From Bacillota bacterium (GTDB lineage: Bacteria; Bacillota; Clostridia; Acetivibrionales; DSM-1351): a stretch of 64,000 bases of DNA. Made by a program: the position numbers and the translations under genes. The notes beneath the pieces are model-generated. The model was not told the DNA's origin. It searched no databases and was given only the letters and a program-made list of their open reading frames with translations. Below, in pieces: positions 18,438 to 27,511 of this stretch (its first letter is position 1; each line of letters begins with the position of its first letter). Location of the stretch: positions 23,154-87,153 of the forward strand of contig JAEZRV010000062.1 of NCBI GenBank assembly GCA_023444055.1. Reading direction: 5' to 3'.

Positions 18438-19463
18438 TTATTTTATTATCGTATTTAAACTTCTGATATCTCTTCCTGCAAGTAAAAGTCTGTCAAAAAG
18501 ACCATTTATCCTAGAAGCTACACGCTCTGAGTATAGCTCAAATAGCTTTTTGGGACCCATATTTGTTGAGATAATAGTCTTACATGCAGACACAGAATCG
18601 TGAGTTTGGCGAGCATTTAGAATATTCAAAAGTTCTGCATACCTAGCATCGCTCAAGGTTTCTGTTCCGAGGTCATCAATAACAAGCAATTCTACAGAAA
18701 ATATACTTTGATATTTATCATCATTAAAATTGTCTTCTTTAAAGGCTTTCATTTTGTATTCAGTAATAGTATCAAATAGCATAGGTGCTGTTAAGTACAG
18801 GACAGTCCTACCTTGATTAAGAAGCTCTCTAGCAATACAAAACGATAGAAAGGTTTTGCCTACACCTGTGCGACCACTAAAAAACAGATTTTTTTGATTT
18901 GGGTCATCAATATTTTTAGTAAATTCTATACATCTTTCCTTTATATTATTAATATTCTCACGAGGAGAAACAATGATCCCATACTTATCAGGGTTTACAT
19001 CATCTGGATAGAGTAGCTCATTGAAATTCTCGAAGCACTCATTTCCTGTAAGGGTTATATTAGAATTTGCAAATAGATGGCTTATTAACTTCTGCTTATA
19101 GCAGGAGCAGCGTTTAAATCCACTAGAATCTGATATATAACCTGTATCAGAGCACTTACTACACTTATATTGAGGTTTCAAGTACTCTATATCAATACCA
19201 TTTATTTTTAAGAGATTTATTTTTTCATTATTAAGTACTTCTATATCATTAGTAAGAGCTAATGATATAGAAGAGGTACTACCTTTAGAAAATAAAATTA
19301 ATCTAGTGTATTTTATACCTAGTTGATTAATTTGCTCATCAATCTCAAGCAATCTAGGTATTTTACAATACAACTCTTCCTTATGCTGCTCTGCAATATC
19401 TACTGCTTGCTTTTGCCTTTTTTCATATTCTCTTGTAATCATATTATGTATATCTTTGTTCAT
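18438..19463 (-). CDS. dnaC: DnaC/DnaI-like helicase loader ATPase
   Basis: An AAA+ ATPase of the IstB/DnaC group that loads the replicative helicase. An N-terminal helical part is followed by a zinc-binding motif CSKCSDTGY..RCSC (about residues 102-122). Then come Walker A FSGRTGVGKTFLS (about 195) and Walker B LLVIDDLGTE (about 260). The ATG at 19463 is preferred because AGAGGTT is five bases upstream; that ribosome site lies inside a small repeat. It is downstream of the dnaD-like gene and probably cotranscribed. Confidence 0.85.
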   Translation of the reverse strand: MNKDIHNMITREYEKRQKQAVDIAEQHKEELYCKIPRLLEIDEQINQLGIKYTRLILFSKGSTSSISLALTNDIEVLNNEKINLLKINGIDIEYLKPQYKCSKCSDTGYISDSSGFKRCSCYKQKLISHLFANSNITLTGNECFENFNELLYPDDVNPDKYGIIVSPRENINNIKERCIEFTKNIDDPNQKNLFFSGRTGVGKTFLSFCIARELLNQGRTVLYLTAPMLFDTITEYKMKAFKEDNFNDDKYQSIFSVELLVIDDLGTETLSDARYAELLNILNARQTHDSVSACKTIISTNMGPKKLFELYSERVASRINGLFDRLLLAGRDIRSLNTIIK

Positions 19464-19466
19464 AAT

Positions 19467-19523
19467 AACCTCTATGCCGACCCCCTGCACAATAATTTGT
19501 AAAAATACCATGTGGAGAACCTC
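19467..19523 (-). repeat. ribosome-site-carrying repeat, copy A
   Basis: The plus strand reads AACCTCTATGCC, then a middle part, then TGTGGAGAACCTC. It aligns over its length with copies at 27262-27320 and 27430-27484. On the minus strand it ends AGAGGTT and supplies the ribosome-binding site of the dnaC-like gene. Confidence 0.55.
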
Positions 19524-19558
19524 TGTTTCTCATTTTTCAAGCAGCTAACTCCAATTTA

Positions 19559-20542
19559 CTATGATTTTTGAGTATTGATAAAGAAATTATCAAAATAATC
19601 ATCATCATATTGACGTTGATCGAAATTATTTCTCTGTGATTCCTTAGGCTTTTGAGTATTTTTTGTAGCTTGGCTTTGGGATTTGAGACTGTTTTCATAG
19701 CCAATTATCTCCTCAGCCGAAATTAAACCTAGATCATGCCATCTAGTTAAAACAGTGTTCAAGAACTTGAAATCAGGGTTAGTTTTCCCGACTGTTTTCT
19801 TGAGAGCAATTTCGATTATATCAATGTTATATTTATAATCAAGAACCCATTTTTCAACATATTCATGTTCATACTCTGTTAATGCTCTTCGAAGTCGTAG
19901 CTTCTTGATAATTGTTCCTTTAATACCGCGGACATGTGCCATTTCTTCAAAATACTTTTCTAAATCAAAAAAGTTTTGTATTCCACGTCTATGCCAGCTA
20001 TTAGCTACTGCTTCTATATAACTTTTGTGGAAAGTATTGTTATCGTGACAATACTTGAAGAGTGTGTACATTACATCCTCATCAAATTTATATATAGAAA
20101 ACCAATTGTCTATCGTTAAATACCAATTTGGAGGCATAAGACCTTGAAAAAACTTTGAATTTATAGCTGAAAGAGTGCTATTTCTGCTTTTGTTCTTCTC
20201 AAAGTTTTCATTTGCCTGCTCTGGAGATGATAGAGCCTTAAGTTTATATATGCGTTTTACCTCAGCATCCTTTAAGTCAATTAACTGAACCTTATCTTCA
20301 ACCCAAGAAATAATTTCTAGATTATCAAGACTTGTTAAGGAGGCTTTTACCTCATCATGAGTAAGATTCAGAGTTTTAGCAATTTCATCTGTAGTAGCTT
20401 TTTTATTGTGTTTGCACAAAAAAAGCATATACAAATAAACCTTTACACTATTACTATCCATAGAAGGCATATACTGACTAATAAAAATATCTGGCACTAG
20501 TGTGTCAGAATATAACAACGGCTTAAAATCCTCAAAATACAT
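19559..20542 (-). CDS. DnaD/DnaB-type replication initiation protein
   Basis: The 327-residue protein has an N-terminal winged helix-like part (KATTDEIAKTLNLTHDEVKASL, about residues 51-72) and two DnaD-like helical repeats. These are about 145-205, with WHRRGIQNFFDLEKYF, and 213-290, with LNTVLTRWHDLGLIS. The C-terminal tail is polar. DnaD and DnaB work with the helicase loader in primosome assembly, and the loader gene follows directly downstream. Confidence 0.8.
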   Translation of the reverse strand: MYFEDFKPLLYSDTLVPDIFISQYMPSMDSNSVKVYLYMLFLCKHNKKATTDEIAKTLNLTHDEVKASLTSLDNLEIISWVEDKVQLIDLKDAEVKRIYKLKALSSPEQANENFEKNKSRNSTLSAINSKFFQGLMPPNWYLTIDNWFSIYKFDEDVMYTLFKYCHDNNTFHKSYIEAVANSWHRRGIQNFFDLEKYFEEMAHVRGIKGTIIKKLRLRRALTEYEHEYVEKWVLDYKYNIDIIEIALKKTVGKTNPDFKFLNTVLTRWHDLGLISAEEIIGYENSLKSQSQATKNTQKPKESQRNNFDQRQYDDDYFDNFFINTQKS

Positions 20543-20668
20543 TTTATGACTCCCTTAATATCTTCTATTATTTATCAAATGTTACTACGAATCAAGAACT
20601 TTGGTTATGTTTCACAGGATATAAGACCTAATAGAAACATATATTCAGCTTATATATAAATATTTAAT

Positions 20669-20849
20669 AAGTCAATTACTATCGGCTGAACCCCCGATAT
20701 GCTATCAGTCGATAGTATGGGTTTGAGGCTAAAGCCTCCTGAAGTAAAACTATTTTTAACCCAAACTGTGTTCAAAGCCGTATTAGAAGCATAATTCGCT
20801 CTAAAAACAATATTCTATCGTTGGAAGACTTTGAACCGTAATTGACTTT
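20669..20849. repeat. MITE-like repeat, copy 2 (about 181 bp)
   Basis: The ends AAGTCAATTACTATCG and CCGTAATTGACTT are inverted copies. The right arm TCTATCGTTGGAAGACTTTG recurs in the copy at 21118-21181. The long 20543-21392 gap also holds an AT-rich stretch without genes (20850-21117) and the amt leader. Confidence 0.7.
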
Positions 20850-21117
20850 TGTATAACAAAACAAAGAATATAGAATAAACTTATAATAATATAATTATAA
20901 CATAAAGTAGGATATAAATTATTAACAATATTTATTAATGAATTGAAGTATATCTTACATATAAACAAACTAAAATGATTTTTGCGATAGTCTATATTGC
21001 AAAATAATATTTTTTTTAATGTGATACAAGCTATATTGGTATTAAAATGCAAGAAGTATAAAAAATACTTCAAAAATTATTGACTAATGGAGATATAGAT
21101 GCTAGTATATATTTAAC

Positions 21118-21181
21118 AAAGTTAATTACTATTTTTTGACGATATTCTATCGTTCGAAGGCTTTGAACCGTAATTGACTTT
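21118..21181. repeat. MITE-like repeat, copy 3 (about 64 bp)
   Basis: It begins AAAGTTAATTACTAT and ends CCGTAATTGACTTTA, with TCTATCGTTCGAAGGCTTTG inside. It looks like an internally deleted relative of copy 2. Confidence 0.65.
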
Positions 21182-21285
21182 AGTAAAGGTGCTGCAGAGG
21201 AAAAAATATGCAGTTGATTTATGATTAAGTGAATAATGGATTACCTCAAGTAAATAAGTAAGTTTACATTTATTGATGGGAACCT

Positions 21286-21334
21286 TACACGATGACGTGT
21301 ACTCGCAAATAAAACTGCGAGTATGCGTTTTTTT
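21286..21334 (+). terminator. leader terminator, possible attenuator, before amt
   Basis: TACTCGCA and TGCGAGTA form a stem with an eight-base loop at 21300-21323, followed by a run of seven T. A second hairpin, TACACG-ATGA-CGTGTA (21286-21301), overlaps its first two bases. The terminator lies about 60 bases before the amt start and nothing is transcribed into it from a known gene, which suggests conditional control of amt. I cannot name the regulator. Confidence 0.6.
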
Positions 21335-21392
21335 ATTTATTAAAATCCATTTGAGTTTAAAATTCTAAATATTACAAAAAGGAGATGGGGTT

Positions 21393-23072
21393 ATGTTTCA
21401 ATCAGTTGACGTAATTTGGACATTAGTAGCAGCGGCACTTGTTTTCTTCATGCAAGCTGGTTTTGCAATGGTAGAAACAGGTTTTACCAGAGCAAAAAAT
21501 GCAGGAAATATTATAATGAAGAATTTAATGGATTTTTCAATTGGTTCTATTGTATTTTGGATATTAGGATTTGGACTTATGTTTGGTACTAGTCAATACG
21601 GAATTATAGGTATTCCAAGCTTTTTTGCAACAGGCAATGGAGTAAATGCAGGTCTTCCAGGACCAGTTTTCCTCATATTCCAGACGGTATTTTGCGCAAC
21701 AGCAGCAACAATAGTATCAGGTGCTATGGCAGAACGTACAAAATTCATATCATATTGCTTATATAGTCTGGCATTAAGTGCAGTTGTATATCCTATATCA
21801 GGTCACTGGATATGGGGTGGTGGGTGGCTTTCAGAATTGGGCTTCCATGATTTTGCGGGTTCAACAGCAGTTCACATGGTTGGTGGTGTTGCAGCATTAA
21901 TTGGTGCAAAAATATTAGGACCACGTATTGGAAAGTACGACAAAAACGGAAAAGCAAAAGCTATTCCTGGACATAGCTTGACATTGGGAGCACTAGGCGT
22001 ATTTATTCTTTGGTTTGGTTGGTTTGGCTTCAATCCTGGTTCTACAGTATCAGCAACAGGAGATGCTACACTTACATCAATTGGTAACATATTTGTAACA
22101 ACTAACTTGTCAGCAGCAGCAGCGGCAACAGTTGCAATGATTATCACATGGATAAAGTATAAAAAACCAGATGTATCAATGACTTTGAATGCAGCACTTG
22201 GTGGCTTAGTCGCAATAACTGCTGGCTGTGATGCTGTAAGTCCAGTTGGTGCAACAGTAATAGGTATAATTGCAGCTTTTGTGGTTATATATGGAATAGA
22301 GTTTATTGACAAGGTTCTAAGAATAGACGACCCAGTTGGAGCTATAGGGGTTCACGGCATGTGTGGAGCAGTAGGTACACTATTAGTAGGAATATTTGCT
22401 CTTGATGGAGGGCTGCTGTATGGTGGAGGACTGCACTATTTAGGAATTCAAGCGTTAGGAGTTGTATCGGTTGCAGCTTGGGTTACGCTTTCAATGCTAT
22501 TTATATTTAATGTAATTAAGAAAACTGTGGGCTTACGTGTTTCAAAAGAAGAAGAAATAGTAGGTTTGGATATTGAAGAGCATGGTCTTGTAAGTTCATA
22601 TGCTGACTTTATGCCTACACTCACTATTTCAGATACAGGCGAAGAGATTCCTGTGCATATTGATGCGGCTATCCCTACAGTAATTAAAACACCCCAAGCA
22701 TCTATTGCTTCAGATGTAAAAATTACAAAAGTAGATATAATTACTAAACAAGTAAAATTTGAAGTACTCAAGCAAGCTTTGAATGATATCGGTATAACAG
22801 GTATGACAGTGACAAATGTTTTGGGCTGTGGTATGCAGAAGGGAAACAAAAAATACTATCGTGGTGTTGAGATGGAAATAACCTTATTACCAAAGATAAG
22901 AATAGAAATAATTATATGTAAAGTTCCTGTTTCAACAGTAATTGAAGCAGCAAAAAGAGTACTATACACTGGCCATATAGGCGATGGGAAAATATTTGTT
23001 TATGATGTAGAAAATGCAGTTAAGGTACGTACAGGTGAAGAGGGATATGATGCCTTACAGGATGAAGAATAA
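21393..23072 (+). CDS. amt: ammonium transporter fused to a C-terminal PII signalling domain
   Basis: Residues 1 to about 400 form an Amt channel with eleven hydrophobic segments and conserved stretches such as MVGGVAALIGAKILGPR, WFGWFGFNPGS and GAIGVHGMCGA. Residues about 445-559 form a PII (GlnB/GlnK) domain. Its T-loop, GCGMQKGNKKYYRGVEM, keeps the Tyr corresponding to the uridylylated Tyr51 of E. coli. The C-loop is GDGKIFVYDVENAVKVRTGEEG. PII proteins normally bind Amt as separate trimers to block ammonium uptake; here the regulator is covalently attached. The transporter sits in the cytoplasmic membrane. AAAGGAGATGGGG precedes the ATG. Confidence 0.92.
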   Translation: MFQSVDVIWTLVAAALVFFMQAGFAMVETGFTRAKNAGNIIMKNLMDFSIGSIVFWILGFGLMFGTSQYGIIGIPSFFATGNGVNAGLPGPVFLIFQTVFCATAATIVSGAMAERTKFISYCLYSLALSAVVYPISGHWIWGGGWLSELGFHDFAGSTAVHMVGGVAALIGAKILGPRIGKYDKNGKAKAIPGHSLTLGALGVFILWFGWFGFNPGSTVSATGDATLTSIGNIFVTTNLSAAAAATVAMIITWIKYKKPDVSMTLNAALGGLVAITAGCDAVSPVGATVIGIIAAFVVIYGIEFIDKVLRIDDPVGAIGVHGMCGAVGTLLVGIFALDGGLLYGGGLHYLGIQALGVVSVAAWVTLSMLFIFNVIKKTVGLRVSKEEEIVGLDIEEHGLVSSYADFMPTLTISDTGEEIPVHIDAAIPTVIKTPQASIASDVKITKVDIITKQVKFEVLKQALNDIGITGMTVTNVLGCGMQKGNKKYYRGVEMEITLLPKIRIEIIICKVPVSTVIEAAKRVLYTGHIGDGKIFVYDVENAVKVRTGEEGYDALQDEE

Positions 23073-23108
23073 ATTACCTACTGTTAATTAAAATGGTTAA
23101 TCAAAAAA

Positions 23109-23150
23109 GTAGCGACCTTCGAGTTAAAATCCGAAGGTCACTGTTTTTTT
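23109..23150 (+). terminator. terminator after amt
   Basis: GACCTTCG and CGAAGGTC form the stem, followed by CTGTTTTTTT. Confidence 0.85.
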
Positions 23151-23225
23151 CTACTATCGTGTAAAGGCAAATTAACCATAAGTGTTTAATTAAAAAAGAA
23201 TCAGATTATACTACACGAAATAGTA

Positions 23226-24845
23226 TTATTTGTAAGATGCCCAACGTAAATATATAAATCCAAGTGGTGTTACAACATAGTTCTGTAAATTCTGAGAGAT
23301 TTCCAATGGGTTGGTATAGAAGTATATAGGTACTATACCCATATCATCCATCAGTAATTTTTCTGCATCATGGAATAGCTTCATACGCTTAGTTGCATCT
23401 GTTTCGGTTCTTGCAGACTTAATAGCAGCATCATATGCAGGATTGCTGTACTTGGAATTATTTTGTCCATTACCAGTAGTGAACATATCAAGGAAAGTTG
23501 AAGGATCCATGTAGTCACCAATCCAAGCATTACGGTTTATGTTAAATACACCGTCTTTTCTTGATTGCTGGAATACATTCCATTCCTGTGCCTGAATCTC
23601 ACATTCAATTCCAAGATTTGTTTTAAGCATCTGTTGAATGGCTTGAGCTATGATTTCATGGTTACTACCTGTGTTAACACCGTATGTTACCTTAGGGAAG
23701 CCTTTTCCATCAGGATATCCTGCTTCAGCCATTAAAGCTTTTGCTTCTGCAATATTCTTTTCAAGGTCTTCAGGTTTAACAGAGTAGTAATCACCACCAG
23801 TTGTACGGAAATCTGGTGAGAGACTTACATCAGTTATACCATTAGGCACGTAACCAGTTGCAGGAAGCTGGCCACCTTTAGTAACTTTTTCTACAATATA
23901 GTTTCTATCAATAGCAAGAGATACAGCTTTTCTTACCTTTGGATTATCAAAAGGTGCTTTGTTATTTACTAAATCTAAATAATATGTTCCTATCTGAGGA
24001 AGGATTTGAAGGTTTCCAGCGGCTTTTTCAGCTTCATATTCTTCTGTAGGAATAGCATTTGATAATGCAATCTGACCGTTTTTAAACGCACCAAGCATAG
24101 CATTAGGGTCATTCATTAAATACCATTCAATTTTTTCTGCGACTACGTCAGTTTTTGCCCAGTAATTGCTGTTTTTCTCAAATATGAGTTTTGAATCATG
24201 TTCCCAGCTAGTAAGCACATATGGTCCGTTTCCTATATAAGTTTTAGTATCAAGAGACCATTTATCTGCGTTTGCGGAAACGATATCCTCTCTTAAAGGA
24301 ACAAGTGTTGGGAATGCTGTTATTTCAGTAAAGAATGAGCATGGTGCTTCAAGAGTTACCTCAAGAGTTTTATCATCGACAGCTTTTACACCTAAAGTAC
24401 TAACGTCAGCCTTACCTCCATTAATTGCTTCTCCATTTTTTACAAAATATAAATAGTACGCATAGTCAGCTGCAGTCTTTGGGTCGATAACTCTTTGCCA
24501 TGAATATACAAAGTCCTTTGCAGTTACATCCTTACCGTCTGACCATTTTGCGTCCTTACGGATATGGAAGGTATACACAGTACCATCTGTACTTACATCC
24601 CACTTTTCAGCAGCACCAGCTACAACTTTGGAATTTTTATCATATGTTGTTAAACCTTCAAATGCACAACTAATATATGTGCCTCCATCAAGAGCATTAT
24701 TTAGTGATGGGTCTAATGTTTTTGGTTCTGAGCCAATAGATGCTGTAATAGGCTTAGCTGTAGAATTTGATCCGGAACTTCCACATCCTCCAAGTACAGA
24801 TACACACATGGTTAGTGAAAGTATTAGTGCTAATAGTTTTTTCAT
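23226..24845 (-). CDS. oppA: oligopeptide ABC transporter substrate-binding lipoprotein
   Basis: A lipoprotein signal MKKLLALILSL with lipobox LGGC is followed by an SBP family 5 domain of about 510 residues. It includes SEPKTLDPSLNNA near the N-terminus and the family region KNGEA..GADVSTLGVKAVDDKTLEVTL-like text. It captures peptides outside the membrane and hands them to OppBC. The ATG at 24845 follows GGGAGAG. It is the last gene of the leftward opp cluster but is separated by 420 bases, so it may have its own promoter. Confidence 0.9.
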   Translation of the reverse strand: MKKLLALILSLTMCVSVLGGCGSSGSNSTAKPITASIGSEPKTLDPSLNNALDGGTYISCAFEGLTTYDKNSKVVAGAAEKWDVSTDGTVYTFHIRKDAKWSDGKDVTAKDFVYSWQRVIDPKTAADYAYYLYFVKNGEAINGGKADVSTLGVKAVDDKTLEVTLEAPCSFFTEITAFPTLVPLREDIVSANADKWSLDTKTYIGNGPYVLTSWEHDSKLIFEKNSNYWAKTDVVAEKIEWYLMNDPNAMLGAFKNGQIALSNAIPTEEYEAEKAAGNLQILPQIGTYYLDLVNNKAPFDNPKVRKAVSLAIDRNYIVEKVTKGGQLPATGYVPNGITDVSLSPDFRTTGGDYYSVKPEDLEKNIAEAKALMAEAGYPDGKGFPKVTYGVNTGSNHEIIAQAIQQMLKTNLGIECEIQAQEWNVFQQSRKDGVFNINRNAWIGDYMDPSTFLDMFTTGNGQNNSKYSNPAYDAAIKSARTETDATKRMKLFHDAEKLLMDDMGIVPIYFYTNPLEISQNLQNYVVTPLGFIYLRWASYK

Positions 24846-25265
24846 ATTTTTTACTCTCCCTTTCATTTTTTATACAACAAAATATTGTGTTGGTATTATA
24901 CTCAACCTAAAAAAGTTGATTTTTTATTAAAATTCATATTATTACTATTTGTATTTTCTCTTAATTAATCACATTAATACCTTGATAAATTTTCTATAGA
25001 TAATGTCGACCTGCATTAGTATAGAAAGGAAATAATTAGTGATAATATGAAAACTTAACATAATATTTGAATTTGTAGCACAGTACTTTTAACAAATCAA
25101 AACTTTTTGAAATAGTTAAAGTATTATATTCCGGTTAAAACATATATGTAGATAGCACAATTAGCCCATAGGCAATACTAGTTTATTATCAAACTTGTAT
25201 TGCCTATTAGACTTATAAAATTGAATTTTAGATATTGAATTTTATAAATAACTTCTGGGTATTAG
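24846..25265. other. intergenic region between oppF and oppA with hairpins
   Basis: The inverted repeat ATAGGCAATAC (25168-25178) and GTATTGCCTAT (25197-25207) forms an 11-bp stem. A second AT-rich stem (TTATAAAATT and AATTTTATAA) lies at about 25213-25247. They may end or protect the oppBCDF transcript before oppA. No gene is seen here; a leftward promoter for oppA is expected, but I cannot place it. Confidence 0.45.
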
Positions 25266-26252
25266 CTATTGAGTCTTACCTGTGAAATGGCATGATACAA
25301 AATGACCATTACCATAATCTATAAGTTTAGGTGCTTCCTTAGAACAAATTTCTTTTGCATAAGGGCATCTAGTTCTAAATGTACATCCCGATGGAGGATT
25401 GACAGGCGAAGGTATTTCTCCATTTAAAATAATTCTGTTACGTTTTTTAGCTACATCAGGATTAGGCTCTGGCATAGCTGTGAGTAATGCTTGGGTATAA
25501 GGATGAAGAGGATTTTTATAGAGTTCTTCAGCATCAACTAATTCAACAATATGTCCTAGATACATTACACCCACTCTATCACAGGTGTGTTTTACTACAC
25601 CTAAGTCATGTGAGATAAATAAGTATGTGAGCTTTAATCTATCCTGCATTTCTTCAAGTGTATTAATTATTTGAGCTCTAATAGAAACGTCTAAAGCAGA
25701 AACAGGTTCATCACAAACAATAAACTCTGGCTCAACTGCTATAGCACGAGCGATACCAATTCTTTGACGCTGTCCTCCTGAAAACTCATGGGGATAGCGG
25801 GAAGCATGCTCAGTATTTAATCCGACAAGTGTCATTAGCTCCCGTATCCTGTCTGCTCGTTCACTTTTTGAATTCGTAAGCTTGTGAATATCTAATGGCT
25901 CACCAATAATATCAGAAACTGTCATTCTAGGATCCAGAGATGCATAAGGATCTTGAAAAATATACTGCATTTTCTTTCTATAAGGTAAAAGATTTGACCC
26001 TTTGATTCTGGTTATATCTTCACCATCAATTTTAATTTGACCACTTGTAGGATCATAAATCCGAAGAATCGAACGGCCTAGAGTAGTTTTTCCGGAACCT
26101 GATTCTCCAACTAGACCAATTGTTTCACCCTTATATATATTAAATGTTACATCATCAACAGCCTTTACCTGTGCTTTTTCACCTAAATGATTGTGTATAT
26201 TAAAGTATTGTTTTAGATTTTTAACTTCAACTAAAAGCTCCTTACTAGTCAT
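25266..26252 (-). CDS. oppF: oligopeptide ABC transporter ATPase OppF
   Basis: The ATPase subunit has Walker A VGESGSGKTTLGRS, Q-loop IFQDPYASLDPR, signature FSGGQRQRIGIARA and Walker B FIVCDEPVSALDVS. The C-terminal oligo_HPY region with cysteines (CTFRTRCPYA, C-x-K) is typical of OppD/F proteins that bind an iron-sulfur cluster. The ATG at 26252 follows GGAGG. The start overlaps the end of oppD by eight bases. Confidence 0.93.
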   Translation of the reverse strand: MTSKELLVEVKNLKQYFNIHNHLGEKAQVKAVDDVTFNIYKGETIGLVGESGSGKTTLGRSILRIYDPTSGQIKIDGEDITRIKGSNLLPYRKKMQYIFQDPYASLDPRMTVSDIIGEPLDIHKLTNSKSERADRIRELMTLVGLNTEHASRYPHEFSGGQRQRIGIARAIAVEPEFIVCDEPVSALDVSIRAQIINTLEEMQDRLKLTYLFISHDLGVVKHTCDRVGVMYLGHIVELVDAEELYKNPLHPYTQALLTAMPEPNPDVAKKRNRIILNGEIPSPVNPPSGCTFRTRCPYAKEICSKEAPKLIDYGNGHFVSCHFTGKTQ

Positions 26253-27258
26253 TTTTTTGTACCTCCACATTCACGTTTGCTTTTTCATCTAATAACCAGC
26301 ATGAAGTAATGTGTCCATCAGAATCTTTGTAATCAGCTGGCATATGATTGATACAAACCTTCAGACATTGTTCACATCTTGGTGCAAATGAACAGCCCTT
26401 AGGGAGATGAAGCAGGTCAATCGGATTTCCCGGTATAGGTATTAGTTTTGAACCTTTAGAATTTAAATCTGGTAAGGATCGTATGAGTCCCTTTGTGTAT
26501 GGGTGTTGAGGATTATGGAATATGCTGTACACAGTACCTTGCTCTACTATTTTTCCACCATACATAACAATAATATCATCAGCCATATCAGCAACAATTC
26601 CAAGATCATGGGTAATAAGAACTATTGCCATACCAGTTTTTTTCTGTATATCTTTCAGAAGTTCAAGTATTTGCGCTTGTATAGTAACATCAAGTGCAGT
26701 TGTTGGCTCATCAGCAATTAAAACCTTTGGTGAACCAGCTAAAGACATAGCTATCATCGCTCTCTGACGCATACCACCTGAAAATTCATGAGGATACTGT
26801 GAAAGGCGGCTCTCAGGTTCATTTATACCTACAAGTGAAAGTAATTCAATAGAACGCTTCTTTATTTCTTCTCGTGATAATTTACCGTACTTATGACGTA
26901 TTGATTCAGCAATTTGATTACCAATTGTAAATACAGGATTCAAGCTAGTCATTGGATCCTGAAAAATCATAGCAATGTCATTTCCTGCAAAATTAAGTTT
27001 TTCAGATTTAGTCATAGTAGAAATATCCTTACCTTCAAAGGTAATAGTTCCACCTACTATTTTACCTGGTTTATCTATAAGTCCTATAATTGAATATGAG
27101 GACACGCTTTTTCCTGAGCCAGACTCACCAACTATGCCTAAAACTTTTCCAGGCTCAAGTGAGTAACTAATTCCATTAACAGCTTTAACTTCACCAGCTG
27201 GTGTAAAAAAAGAAACTTGTAAATCTTTTATTTCAAGTAATTTATTATTATTATTCAT
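26245..27258 (-). CDS. oppD: oligopeptide ABC transporter ATPase OppD
   Basis: Walker A VGESGSGKSVSSY, Q-loop IFQDPMTSLNP, signature FSGGMRQRAMIAM and Walker B VLIADEPTTALDVT are all intact. The C-terminal CSFAPRCEQCLKVC holds the cysteine cluster of the subfamily. The ATG at 27258 follows GGGAGG five bases upstream; that site belongs to a small repeat. A longer frame to 27399 runs back into intergenic repeats and is rejected. Confidence 0.93.
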   Translation of the reverse strand: MNNNNKLLEIKDLQVSFFTPAGEVKAVNGISYSLEPGKVLGIVGESGSGKSVSSYSIIGLIDKPGKIVGGTITFEGKDISTMTKSEKLNFAGNDIAMIFQDPMTSLNPVFTIGNQIAESIRHKYGKLSREEIKKRSIELLSLVGINEPESRLSQYPHEFSGGMRQRAMIAMSLAGSPKVLIADEPTTALDVTIQAQILELLKDIQKKTGMAIVLITHDLGIVADMADDIIVMYGGKIVEQGTVYSIFHNPQHPYTKGLIRSLPDLNSKGSKLIPIPGNPIDLLHLPKGCSFAPRCEQCLKVCINHMPADYKDSDGHITSCWLLDEKANVNVEVQKND

Positions 27259-27261
27259 GCA

Positions 27262-27320
27262 AACCTCCCACGCCCGCTTTGGGCAGAAAATTAAGGGGAA
27301 ATATTTTGTGGAGAACCTCA
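27262..27320 (-). repeat. ribosome-site-carrying repeat, copy B
   Basis: The plus strand reads AACCTCCCACGCC to TGTGGAGAACCTC and aligns with copies A and C. On the minus strand its end, GGGAGGTT, is the ribosome site of oppD. Confidence 0.55.
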
Positions 27321-27359
27321 GCATCACTGTATTTTTACAGTTTGCATCCACAACACTGG

Positions 27360-27381
27360 CAAAAACCACTTGTGGTTTTTG
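27360..27381. repeat. 22-bp perfect palindrome between oppC and oppD
   Basis: CAAAAACCAC-TT-GTGGTTTTTG reads the same on both strands. In RNA it would form a ten-pair hairpin in the oppC-oppD spacer, possibly a processing or attenuation site that adjusts the amount of ATPase relative to permease. Confidence 0.55.
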
Positions 27382-27429
27382 TTGCTCGAAAATGTACAAT
27401 GTTAGTACAAATTATAGATTCGAGCTGCG

Positions 27430-27484
27430 AACCTCCATGCCAACCTGAGGCACAAAATTTGGTAAATAACTCTATGGAAAAAAT
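27430..27484 (-). repeat. ribosome-site-carrying repeat, copy C (no gene start)
   Basis: The plus strand reads AACCTCCATGCC, with the middle GCACAAAATTTGGTAAATA and a weaker right end. It lies directly downstream of oppC, and no gene starts from it. Confidence 0.5.
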
Positions 27485-27511
27485 TTTTATCATTAAGTAA
27501 ATTTTTTATCG

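Noticed and set aside
21190..21334. A known riboswitch in the amt leader
   Set aside because: I see hairpins and a terminator but no conserved core of a riboswitch class that I can name, so only an attenuator candidate is reported.
21872..22849. Leftward open frames inside amt
   Set aside because: They are complements of the Gly/Ala-rich channel sequence, without ribosome sites, and amt is certain on the other strand.
27258..27399. A 47-residue N-terminal extension of OppD
   Set aside because: The extra residues are encoded by the repeat and palindrome region, and the ATG at 27258 has a GGGAGG site at five bases.
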